From the NCBI GenBank assembly GCA_016703965.1, contig JADJBB010000021.1:992001-1056000 (forward strand): 64,000 bases of DNA, written 5' to 3'. Below the pieces are notes generated by a model. The model was not told where the DNA came from. It was given only the letters and a program-made list of their open reading frames with translations, and did no database searches. Numbering within the stretch: the stretch's first letter is position 1; every line of letters begins with the position of its first letter. A program made the translations under genes and the position numbers. This document shows, one piece after another, positions 35,072 to 42,084 of the stretch. The stretch comes from Acidobacteriota bacterium (GTDB lineage Bacteria; Acidobacteriota; Blastocatellia; Pyrinomonadales; Pyrinomonadaceae).

Positions 35072-35430
35072 TGCTTATGAGATACTCTCTTCCGATCATT
35101 GTAGCCATATCCTTTTGCCTTAGCTGCGGAACGGTGGATATTAGGACAGCCAACCCAGCAGCAAATACGCATCAGACGACGGGGAATCCACCGCCGCCTA
35201 AAGACGGCGATTATGCGGGCACGGGAACGATCACGAAGATCGATCTCGGCATAGGTTCGGTCGAGATGGATCATCAAGCGGTTCCGGGATTGATGTCGGC
35301 TATGAGGATGGAGTTTTACGTCTCGGACAAAGACCTGTTGAAAGGACTTGCTCTCGGCGACAAGGTGGAGTTTACGATCCTATATAAGGCTGGGACCGAG
35401 ACGATCACCAAGATAGGAAAGACAAAATGA
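35071..35430 (+). CDS. CusF-like copper-binding lipoprotein
   Basis: A 119-residue exported protein. The N-terminus is hydrophobic and ends in FCLSCG, a lipobox-like cysteine. The mature part is a small beta-barrel of CusF type: GTGTITKIDLGIGSVEMDHQ, then PGLMSAMRMEFYV and GDKVEFTI. The His and Met residues in MDHQ and LMSAMRM are placed like the Cu(I)/Ag(I) ligands of CusF. From the family, a periplasmic metal carrier is likely, although no efflux pump is in the window. Its ATG overlaps the previous stop, and its stop overlaps the ATG of dapF by 4 bases. Confidence 0.75.
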   Translation: MLMRYSLPIIVAISFCLSCGTVDIRTANPAANTHQTTGNPPPPKDGDYAGTGTITKIDLGIGSVEMDHQAVPGLMSAMRMEFYVSDKDLLKGLALGDKVEFTILYKAGTETITKIGKTK

Positions 35431-36281
35431 CTAGTATAGATTTTTGCAAGTTTCACGGGTTTGGCAACGATTATATCGTGATCGAACGCACGAAGATTCC
35501 TCAGACGGCTGATCTAAGTGAACTCGTAAAGGCTATCTGCAACCGCCATACGGGCGTGGGCGGTGACGGAATCGCGGTTCTGGAAAAGCTGGACGGCGTG
35601 ACGGCTGATTACTTTTGCGAGATCGTTAATCCAGATGGGAGTATAGCCGGTTTCTCGGGAAACGGAACCCGCTGTGCAGTTGCATATCTCCATTACCAAA
35701 AAATCTGGAGCGAACCGAAACTGCGGCTGGAAACTCGTAGTGGAATTAAGACGTACCAGTTGATCGAACGCAAAGGCGACGGCGAATTCTGGTTCGAGGC
35801 TGAGATCGGGAAACCGATATTTGCGAGCGACCTTATCCCGGTCGGGAGCGGTACGTGGCGCGAAGCGATCGTCAATGAAAAGATCTATGTTGACGGCCAG
35901 ATCCATTCGTTTTCGGCGGTGAATGTTGGTAATCCGGTGGCCTGTATTTTTGTCGAGACTTTCGCCTTTGATTGGCGTACCGTCGGGCGGGCCATGGAAG
36001 TGCATCAGGTCTTTCCGCAAAGGTCGAACATCGTTTTCGTTAAGGTGATCGACCTCGAGAATATCGAGATACGCATCTGGGAACGAGCCGCCGGCGAAAC
36101 TTCGTCGTCAGGTACCTGTTCGAGCGGGGCAGCAGTTCTCTCGGCATTTCTGCTAAAAACCGAACGTGTCGTAAACGTAAAAGCCGAAGGCGGCACAACC
36201 CGGGTCGTTTGGCGTGACGACGACGAGATTGTCATTAACGGACGCGCCGATCTGGCGTTTTCGGGTATTTGGCCCGCTTAG
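35427..36281 (+). CDS. dapF: Diaminopimelate epimerase-like protein (DapF family) with substituted catalytic residues
   Basis: A 284-residue protein with the DapF two-fold repeated fold: it begins FCKFHGFGNDYIVIER and contains HTGVGGDGIAVLEKL. In typical DapF the two catalytic cysteines sit in C-GNG-x-RC and in ACG[TS]GA. Here these read GFSGNGTRCAVAYL and GETSSSGTCSSGAAVLSAF, so both appear to be Ser. The usual His of GNPH is Val (VGNPVACIF). Either this is a variant DapF or a relative acting on another substrate. By gene order it overlaps the CusF-like gene, and its stop shares TTAG with the convergent SRPBCC gene. Confidence 0.75.
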   Translation: MTSIDFCKFHGFGNDYIVIERTKIPQTADLSELVKAICNRHTGVGGDGIAVLEKLDGVTADYFCEIVNPDGSIAGFSGNGTRCAVAYLHYQKIWSEPKLRLETRSGIKTYQLIERKGDGEFWFEAEIGKPIFASDLIPVGSGTWREAIVNEKIYVDGQIHSFSAVNVGNPVACIFVETFAFDWRTVGRAMEVHQVFPQRSNIVFVKVIDLENIEIRIWERAAGETSSSGTCSSGAAVLSAFLLKTERVVNVKAEGGTTRVVWRDDDEIVINGRADLAFSGIWPA

Positions 36282-36739
36282 TTTTTGCTTGTAAGAATTT
36301 CAGTCACGACCTTCTGCCTATAATCGAAGATATAGGCGAGCTCACTCTTAACAAAAAAATGAGCGAGGTCGCCGAGCGGTTCGAACGGTAGGCGGTAGCG
36401 GACCTCGTCTTCCATTAGGGTTTGCGTGGGGCTGAGTTCGGTGAAGGTGTGGGTGTGGATCCACTGGCGGTACGGGCCGCGGAGTTGTTGATCAATGAAG
36501 CGGAATGGCGGTTCCCAGACGGAGATCTCGGTTCGCCATTTCACTGAGATGCCGCGTATTTTTAGTTTGTAATCGATCAGCGTGCTCTGGTAAATATCTA
36601 TCGGCTGCGGCGTGATAATCTGAAAATTCAGCTCGGGCGGCGTGATGCGTTCGAGATTGCCGGCGTCGGCGAAGAAATCAAAGACCTCCTTGATGGGCAG
36701 GTAGAGCGTTTGTTTTCGGGTAAGTACATGTTCGGCCAT
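36278..36739 (-). CDS. SRPBCC/START-like ligand-binding protein
   Basis: A 153-residue protein of the coenzyme Q-binding/polyketide cyclase-like helix-grip fold. The start is TRKQTLYLPIKEVFDFFADA, followed by NLERITPPELNFQI and WIHTHTFTELSPTQTLMEDE, all common in this family. Such proteins bind hydrophobic ligands; the ligand here is unknown. The longer open frame to 36808 only reads through a repeat, so I use the ATG at 36737-36739 (MAEHVLTRK). Its stop overlaps the convergent dapF stop (TTAG). Confidence 0.8.
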   Translation of the reverse strand: MAEHVLTRKQTLYLPIKEVFDFFADAGNLERITPPELNFQIITPQPIDIYQSTLIDYKLKIRGISVKWRTEISVWEPPFRFIDQQLRGPYRQWIHTHTFTELSPTQTLMEDEVRYRLPFEPLGDLAHFFVKSELAYIFDYRQKVVTEILTSKN

Positions 36740-36747
36740 AAAAATAA

Positions 36748-36808
36748 GTAACCACGAAATAGGACGGAGCCTTTTTTGTGTTCCGTTTAGTGTTCTTTTC
36801 GTGGTCAC
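36748..36808. repeat. Imperfect palindrome, family b (copy 1)
   Basis: The left end reads GTAACCACGAAATAGGACGG and the right end TAGTGTTCTTTTCGTGGTCA, which is partly its reverse complement (ACCACGAAA). It lies between two minus-strand genes. The better copy is at 41993-42070. Confidence 0.75.
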
Positions 36809-36815
36809 TCGCTTT

Positions 36816-37370
36816 TCAGTTTCGGTTCTTTAGAAATTCTTTTGGAATCGGCTGATCCGGCGTTTCCGCCTGCCAGTAGATGGTTACGACCCACCACCGT
36901 GCTCCGTCATTTAGGAGTTGAAAACTGTTGATGCCGCGAAGGAACGGATCCTTATCATCAAATTTCCGGAAGGCGTGATAGGTCGAGAAAACCTGAGCAA
37001 TATTGCCGTACATATCTACGTGGCGTGCGAGTTCGCGTTCGTGAAAACCGTCTTTGGCAAAGCTGGGCTCCGCGCGTTTAATGTATTCCTCGGGCGTGAA
37101 GGATGTCGCGGTTACTGCCTTTGTCGTGGCGTTTTTGCCAGTTGGGATCAGCCTCGCGTCTTTGTGAAAGAGCGAGCGAAAACGATCCCAGTCACGCGGT
37201 TTCCCTGCGTCGCCGGAGATGACGTCATAGACGGCCTTCATAATACTGTCCAGCGAACCGACGTCTTTTGGATCGGCGGCTTTTGGTGTGGGCGAAGTAG
37301 TCGGCGGCTGTGCGATGGCTGCGAACGAGAGCAGAAAGAGCATTGAGATTATGATCGTAAGATTTTTCAT
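36816..37370 (-). CDS. Exported NTF2-like (SnoaL/DUF4440-like) protein
   Basis: A 184-residue protein with a signal peptide (MKNLTIIISMLFLLSFAAIA, then QPPTTSPT). The mature part resembles the NTF2-like cone fold: IMKAVYDVISGDAGKPRDWD, RFRSLFHKDARLIPT, ARHVDMYGNIAQVFSTYHA and SFQLLNDGARWWVVTIYWQ. Members bind or modify small molecules or are non-enzymatic; nothing indicates a catalytic role. An ATG two codons upstream (37376) is an equal alternative start. It is separated from the SRPBCC gene by a palindromic repeat. Confidence 0.75.
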   Translation of the reverse strand: MKNLTIIISMLFLLSFAAIAQPPTTSPTPKAADPKDVGSLDSIMKAVYDVISGDAGKPRDWDRFRSLFHKDARLIPTGKNATTKAVTATSFTPEEYIKRAEPSFAKDGFHERELARHVDMYGNIAQVFSTYHAFRKFDDKDPFLRGINSFQLLNDGARWWVVTIYWQAETPDQPIPKEFLKNRN

Positions 37371-37496
37371 GATCATTATTCTACGTCCATTTGCTGGTTT
37401 TGTCCTGTGATCCGATCCGTCCAATTCCGTGCCTACAGTAGTGGAGACCTTCCAAGATACCGACCACGGAACTCACGGAGCGACATCGGAACTCCA

Positions 37497-38336
37497 CTAT
37501 GGCGATGCTAAAACACGTTTTGTCTCTATAACATCCTGAACATCTCTTGGAAGTGCCGAGAAAAGATCGAGTTCGGTTTTTTGTTCGATATCGCGGACGG
37601 TCGTTTGGAAACGCTGCCAATTCTCGTTCTCTATTCCTTCGATGTTTGGCATATCGACGGCGATGATGCGGGTTGTTCTTGTTATTGTCGTTTGGCCGCG
37701 AGGGAAAACGACGATGACTTTCCAGCAGTTGGTCGGTACCGTAACCTTGCCACGCAGGCGGCCATTCTCGCCGTAAACTCCGGCGATGGTGTAAAGGTCA
37801 TTGCCGCTGCGGGCGATGCCGCGGGCGTAGGATTCGAGTTTATTCCAGGGGAATTGGTTGAGATCGCCGGTTTGCGGGACGATATTGGTCATCAAAAAGG
37901 TCTCTTCCATCAAACTCTCGTCCGCAAAACGATCGGCCGCCGGAACCATGTGGCCGCGATCGTAGCCGCTGCCGGAATAATCGTAATACTGGACGCGGCG
38001 AAAACCGTTTGGCAGCGACGGGTCTTCTTCAAAGCGGCTGCGTTCCCGTTTTTCGCCGAGGTCGCTGGACCTTGTACGCCACACGATCCAATTCAACGTG
38101 CCGTGGCTGTTGTTGTATGAGAGCGTATGGCTTCGGTGGATGAGCAGGTAATTGTCAGGGTCGGTTGCGGCATTTGACGGATTGCCGAACGGTAAAAGAG
38201 CAACTTGCGGAGTTTGCGGATCGGGTTGTTTGACAGGTTCGCCGCTCGTACCATCAGATATTCGCTGACACGAGCTCGATGCGAGCATCATCGACATCAG
38301 TGCGAACCGGAGCAGTATGTGTCGGAATGGGTTCAT
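37497..38336 (-). CDS. Secreted DNA/RNA non-specific endonuclease (NUC1), probable lipoprotein
   Basis: A 279-residue nuclease with an N-terminal signal ending in MMLASSSC (lipobox), then a short linker. The beta-beta-alpha-metal domain has SGSGYDRGHMVPAADR with the catalytic His of the DRGH motif, FLMTNIVPQTGDLNQFPWNK with the metal-binding Asn, and IAVDMPNIEG further on. It should cut DNA and RNA outside the cytoplasm. It is similar in order and wording to the C-terminal part of the protein at 44008-46434 (for example NYLLIHRSHTLSYNNSH), so the two are paralogues. I start at the ATG at 38336. Confidence 0.87.
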   Translation of the reverse strand: MNPFRHILLRFALMSMMLASSSCQRISDGTSGEPVKQPDPQTPQVALLPFGNPSNAATDPDNYLLIHRSHTLSYNNSHGTLNWIVWRTRSSDLGEKRERSRFEEDPSLPNGFRRVQYYDYSGSGYDRGHMVPAADRFADESLMEETFLMTNIVPQTGDLNQFPWNKLESYARGIARSGNDLYTIAGVYGENGRLRGKVTVPTNCWKVIVVFPRGQTTITRTTRIIAVDMPNIEGIENENWQRFQTTVRDIEQKTELDLFSALPRDVQDVIETKRVLASP

Positions 38337-38430
38337 TAGAAAGTGATGGGACGAGTTTAGCAAATCGGAGCGGATTTCTGGTCGTATCTTGATATTGCGG
38401 TGCTGAATTTGTGTCTGGCCCGACCTGTTT

Positions 38431-38522
38431 TGAATCGTTAACTGTAAATTGGTTGATCGTTAATTGGGTCGTGGAATATTCCTACCAATTAACAATTTCC
38501 CGGTTTACGATTGACAATTAAA
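38431..38522. repeat. Imperfect palindrome, family g
   Basis: The stretch from GAATCGTTAACTGTAAATTG is mirrored by CCAATTAACAATTTCCCGG and TTTACGATTGACAATTA (right side 38485-38522). The words are GTTAA/AATTG at short spacing. It lies upstream of rlmN in a 278-base gap without a gene. Confidence 0.65.
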
Positions 38523-38614
38523 TTCAAGGGATGCTACGAGATCTGGACAAACCGGATCTCTTCTTTCCCAGCGCCGAAGAGCCAGTCAGCTGAGAATGCG
38601 TTAGAATAGAAAAA

Positions 38615-39703
38615 GTGACTGGGAAACTTCACATCACCGGCATGAACCGCACAGAGCTTGAGGAATATTTCCTATCGCTTGGCGAGCCGAAATATCGTTC
38701 AATGCAGGTCTTTAAGGCCGTTCACGAGCGGCGTTTGCAGTCGTTTGATGAGATTACAGATCTGCCGAAAAAGCTGCGGGCGAAGCTGGAAGAGACAGCG
38801 GATATCTCGCGTCTGGTAGTTGAAAATAAGTATGTTTCGATCGATGGCACGCGGCGTTATTTAATGAAAACAACGGACGGCTATCCAGTCGAAGCAGTTT
38901 TTTTACCGAGTGAGAATCGCGATACGATCTGTTTTTCGTCGCAGTCCGGCTGTCCGCTGAAATGTGATTTTTGTCTGACCGCAAAGCTTGGGTTGTTGCG
39001 AAACCTGACGGTTGGCGAAATCGTCGAGCAGATAATTACTGTGCTAAATGATGTTTATGGGGTCAATGGCGAGACGCCGCATGGCACGAATCTGGTCGGA
39101 ATGGGAGCGGGCGAGCCGTTCCTGAATTTTGAAAATCTGATCGCCGCGCTCGATCTAATGTCCGACGAAGATGGGCTTTTCATAGTGCCGAATCGCATAA
39201 CGATATCGACCGCCGGCATTGTGCCGAAGATCTATGAATTCGCGGGGCTCGAAAACCGTCCCCATCTGGCCATCTCGCTTTCGTCGGCGAAGGACGGGCT
39301 TCGCGATACACTGATGCCGATCAACAAAAAGTGGAATCTCGACGAACTGATGACGGCGGCGAAGGAATTTGAGGGAAGTCTGCGACGCGGCGAGCGGTTC
39401 ACCTTCGAATACGTAATGCTCGGCGGCGTGAACGATTCGGATGCCGACGCGATCGAACTCGTGAAACTGCTCGAAAAATATCAACTCACGCGTGTGAAAA
39501 TTAATCTCATTCCGCACAACGGAGCCGAGCAGCTCGATTACCAAACCTCAACACCGGAACGCGTCGATCGGTTTAAAGCCGTGCTTGAGTCTCGCGGCGT
39601 TTCGGCGTATGTCCGCCAACCGCGCGGACGCGACATTTATGCCGCCTGTGGTCAGCTTGCGGCAAAGAGCGAGCCGAATTTGGTACAGATCCGGACGGTT
39701 TAG
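38615..39703 (+). CDS. rlmN: 23S rRNA (adenine(2503)-C(2))-methyltransferase RlmN
   Basis: A 362-residue radical SAM enzyme. The cluster motif is SGCPLKCDFCLTAKLGLLRN (CxxxCxxC) near residues 110-130. LVGMGAGEPFLNFENLIAAL and ISLSSAKDGLRD are conserved binding segments, and the cysteine of YAACGQLA near the C-terminus is the acceptor that forms the methylated intermediate. It methylates A2503 of 23S rRNA, and in E. coli also A37 of some tRNAs. The start is GTG at 38615, preceded by GAAAAA. It probably shares a transcript with the two small genes that follow. Confidence 0.93.
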   Translation: MTGKLHITGMNRTELEEYFLSLGEPKYRSMQVFKAVHERRLQSFDEITDLPKKLRAKLEETADISRLVVENKYVSIDGTRRYLMKTTDGYPVEAVFLPSENRDTICFSSQSGCPLKCDFCLTAKLGLLRNLTVGEIVEQIITVLNDVYGVNGETPHGTNLVGMGAGEPFLNFENLIAALDLMSDEDGLFIVPNRITISTAGIVPKIYEFAGLENRPHLAISLSSAKDGLRDTLMPINKKWNLDELMTAAKEFEGSLRRGERFTFEYVMLGGVNDSDADAIELVKLLEKYQLTRVKINLIPHNGAEQLDYQTSTPERVDRFKAVLESRGVSAYVRQPRGRDIYAACGQLAAKSEPNLVQIRTV

Positions 39704-39716
39704 ATAGGTATAAGTT

Positions 39717-40232
39717 ATGGAGCTTTTGATCCCGGGCCTTATTCTCGTAGCACTCATGGTGTATGCGTCGACGCGTATCAAAAAATCGGCGGCGCAGGCC
39801 TTCGAGCCGGAGACGATCGACACGGAGCTCTTTTATTTTGAAAAGCCTGAGGGATTTTTAACCGTGCTCAATGGCAAGCCGGAACTGGACTATGAAGGAT
39901 ATTCGCGAGAGTTCGGTGGCGACGGGGCCGAAGATATAAGGCAGGGACGTGTCGAGGTGAGAAAGATCGGGAATTCTTCCCTAAAAGATGCGGTCGCTAC
40001 AATAGGTGGATCGGCAAAGATCACGTCGAAAACGACGGAAGTCATCGACCAGCGAAAATACCTGCTGATCGAGGCTGAACGCGTTGAAAAAGGAGCAGGA
40101 ATGGTCGAGCTTTATAAGCTGACCGAATCGGGGCGTGATGTGATCGAACTAAAGATCACTGCCCTCGAAGAAACAAACGAGGACGTCGCGCGTAAAATAA
40201 CAGGTATCGCTTCCAGCTATTACGTGAAATAA
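39717..40232 (+). CDS. Hypothetical membrane-anchored protein
   Basis: A 171-residue protein with one N-terminal membrane segment (LLIPGLILVALMVYAST) and then a soluble alpha/beta part, probably outside the cytoplasm. The latter includes ETIDTELFYFEKPEGFLTV and ITSKTTEVIDQRKYLLIEAE, and resembles a small lipid- or membrane-associated domain; no family is recognised. It starts 13 bases after rlmN and is followed 30 bases later by the DsbD-domain gene. Confidence 0.65.
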   Translation: MELLIPGLILVALMVYASTRIKKSAAQAFEPETIDTELFYFEKPEGFLTVLNGKPELDYEGYSREFGGDGAEDIRQGRVEVRKIGNSSLKDAVATIGGSAKITSKTTEVIDQRKYLLIEAERVEKGAGMVELYKLTESGRDVIELKITALEETNEDVARKITGIASSYYVK

Positions 40233-40262
40233 AAACTGCTATTTTTAGCATCTAAGAGAGAT

Positions 40263-40736
40263 ATGAAAAAGATCGTCTTAAGAAGTATTAGTTCAGTTCT
40301 ATTTTTGATCGCTACAGGAGTAGTGGCGAACGTCAGTGCTCAGTCGGTGAGCGGCTCGATAGGAAATGGCACGATAGAAAAAGGCAAAGCGACGCGGGGA
40401 ACGATCGTTCTCAGCATTCCCGGCGGCCTCCATGCTAATTCCAATCGTCCCGGAAGCGAATACGCGATCCCTACGACCGTTCGGCTTAGCGGGCCCGGAA
40501 TTAAGGTTGGAGGTGTCAGCTATCCTCGGGGAAAAAACCGAAAATTCAGCTTTTCGTCTGATACTATCAACGTTTACGAAGGCCGAGTTTCATTTCCATT
40601 TACGGTAACAGTTCCCGCGACATTTAAAGGGTCATCGATCCGCGTGAACGCGAGCATTCGTTATCAGGCTTGTAACGATGAAGTTTGCTATCCGCCAAAA
40701 ACAAAGGAAGTAACTTTAACGGCCCGCGTACTTTAG
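40263..40736 (+). CDS. Exported DsbD N-terminal-like domain protein
   Basis: A 157-residue protein with a signal peptide (LFLIATGVVANVSA region) followed by a beta-sandwich. The core motif is IRYQACNDEVCYPPKTKEV, whose two cysteines match the redox pair of the DsbD alpha domain (CxxxxxC-YPP form). DsbD alpha takes electrons from the membrane part of DsbD and hands them to periplasmic partners; here the domain stands alone, so the electron donor is unknown. Its stop and the stop of the convergent pgeF share TTAG at 40733-40736. A purine-rich AAGAGAG precedes the ATG. Confidence 0.82.
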   Translation: MKKIVLRSISSVLFLIATGVVANVSAQSVSGSIGNGTIEKGKATRGTIVLSIPGGLHANSNRPGSEYAIPTTVRLSGPGIKVGGVSYPRGKNRKFSFSSDTINVYEGRVSFPFTVTVPATFKGSSIRVNASIRYQACNDEVCYPPKTKEVTLTARVL

Positions 40737-41611
40737 TTTTTTCGGCCGATGACCGAGAGTAAGCGACCGGTTTTGCCATCGCGTTGCTTTTCGAGGCGAT
40801 ATGAAAAGAAAAGATCGGGACGCTCCATCGTGCAGAACGGCGCGGAGTAAGTGTTTTTATCGCTCACGCCACTGGCGATGAGTTGATCGCGGTTGGCTTG
40901 ATGCAGATCGACAAGAGCATGACCTTCGCGGGTGCTTTTGAAGTACTTTTCGCTTCCTGCAAAGTTTGCGGCGAACGCATCGATGACGTCGGTACCGATC
41001 TCATAGTGCGAGCATCCAGCCGCCGGGCCGATGGCTGCGATCATGTTGGCAGGATCGGCGCCGTACAAAACTTTGAGTTTGTTAACGGCTTTGACGACGA
41101 TCGATTGGACTGTTCCGCGCCAGCCGGCGTGGATCGCGGCGAAGGCTCCGGTCACGGGATCGCCGATCAGGACCGGAACGCAATCGGCAGTTTTGGCACC
41201 GGCGAGGACGTTTGTGAGGTTTGAGATGACGGCGTCGGCTTTTTCTTCGGAATCGCCTATTTCGTCGAGTGAATTCACGGTTTTGATCTGATCACCGTGG
41301 ACTTGCCAGACCATCGCGAGGCGAAAATCTCCGTCGAAGGCTTTTAGAAAACGTCGGCGGTTTTCGTAGATGTTTTCGGCTTCATCCTCGTTAAAGCCTG
41401 CTAGATTCAGGTCACCCGCGGGAAACGCGGAGACGCCGCCGAGGCGAGTTGAGAAGCCGTTGGTGAAACCTGCGTGCTCAAGTGCGGAGCAAACCAGTAC
41501 CTTCACGCCATCCTTTTCTCGCCAAGCGAAGCCAGTTTCGGTTAAAATCTGTTGTTCCTGTTCTAACTTCGTACTGTTCGCTGAGGCAGGCGATTCTGAC
41601 AACTGCTCCAT
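40733..41611 (-). CDS. pgeF: Purine nucleoside phosphorylase / peptidoglycan editing factor (YfiH/PgeF, DUF152)
   Basis: A 292-residue protein of the YfiH family. The conserved zinc ligands are visible: VWQVHGDQIKTV (His), AGAKTADCVPVLIGD (Cys) and FAAIHAGWRGTV (His). The sequence also has TNGFSTRLGGVSAFP. Members cleave purine nucleosides phosphorolytically, and E. coli YfiH prevents mis-incorporation into peptidoglycan precursors. I start at the ATG at 41609-41611 (MEQLSES); its complement overlaps by two bases the ATG of acpS on the other strand. The first 30 residues are poorly conserved and a downstream TTG start is possible. Confidence 0.85.
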   Translation of the reverse strand: MEQLSESPASANSTKLEQEQQILTETGFAWREKDGVKVLVCSALEHAGFTNGFSTRLGGVSAFPAGDLNLAGFNEDEAENIYENRRRFLKAFDGDFRLAMVWQVHGDQIKTVNSLDEIGDSEEKADAVISNLTNVLAGAKTADCVPVLIGDPVTGAFAAIHAGWRGTVQSIVVKAVNKLKVLYGADPANMIAAIGPAAGCSHYEIGTDVIDAFAANFAGSEKYFKSTREGHALVDLHQANRDQLIASGVSDKNTYSAPFCTMERPDLFFSYRLEKQRDGKTGRLLSVIGRKN

Positions 41612-41990
41612 GATCCTTTCCATCGGTATCGACATTATTGAAGTATATCGCATCCGCGAAAGCATCGCGCGGACGCCGCGGTTTGCTGAACGTGTTTACA
41701 CCGCCGCAGAGCGCGAATATTGTGAGAGCAAGGGCGTTGCCGCCGCTCAGTCATATGCCGCCAGATTTGCTGCCAAGGAAGCGTTTCTCAAAGCTCTCAA
41801 AACTGGCTGGCGTGGCAAAATTTCCTGGCACGACATCGAGGTCGTCTCGGGCGAAGACGGCGTTCCCGATCTCGTCATCACCGGGGAAGCCGCTGTCATA
41901 CTAAAAGAACGCGGTGCCGACCGCGTTCACATCTCCCTATCCCACACGACCGATCATGCGGTCGCTCAGGTTCTGCTAGAAAAATATTAG
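41610..41990 (+). CDS. acpS: Holo-[acyl-carrier-protein] synthase
   Basis: A 126-residue phosphopantetheinyl transferase of the short AcpS type. It begins MILSIGIDIIEVYRI with the metal-binding Asp, contains SYAARFAAKEAFLKAL with the Glu ligand, and ends with HISLSHTTDHAVAQVLLEK. It transfers 4'-phosphopantetheine from CoA to a Ser on apo-ACP and is normally essential for lipid synthesis. The ATG at 41610 is part of a CATG shared with the pgeF start, so neither gene can have an ordinary upstream promoter outside the other. Confidence 0.9.
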   Translation: MILSIGIDIIEVYRIRESIARTPRFAERVYTAAEREYCESKGVAAAQSYAARFAAKEAFLKALKTGWRGKISWHDIEVVSGEDGVPDLVITGEAAVILKERGADRVHISLSHTTDHAVAQVLLEKY

Positions 41991-41992
41991 GA

Positions 41993-42070
41993 GGTAACCA
42001 CGAAATAACACGAAAAGACACGAAACAAGAATGCTCTTTTTAGTGTTTCTTTCGTGTTATTTCGTGGCTA
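41993..42070. repeat. Imperfect palindrome, family b (copy 2)
   Basis: The left arm begins TAACCACGAAATAACACGAA and has three CACGAAA words at 10-base spacing. The right arm (42043-42070) ends in TTTCGTGTTATTTCGTGGCT, its reverse complement. It lies between convergent acpS and the nuclease gene and may help end both transcripts. Confidence 0.9.
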
Positions 42071-42084
42071 CTCTTCTTCTTGAT

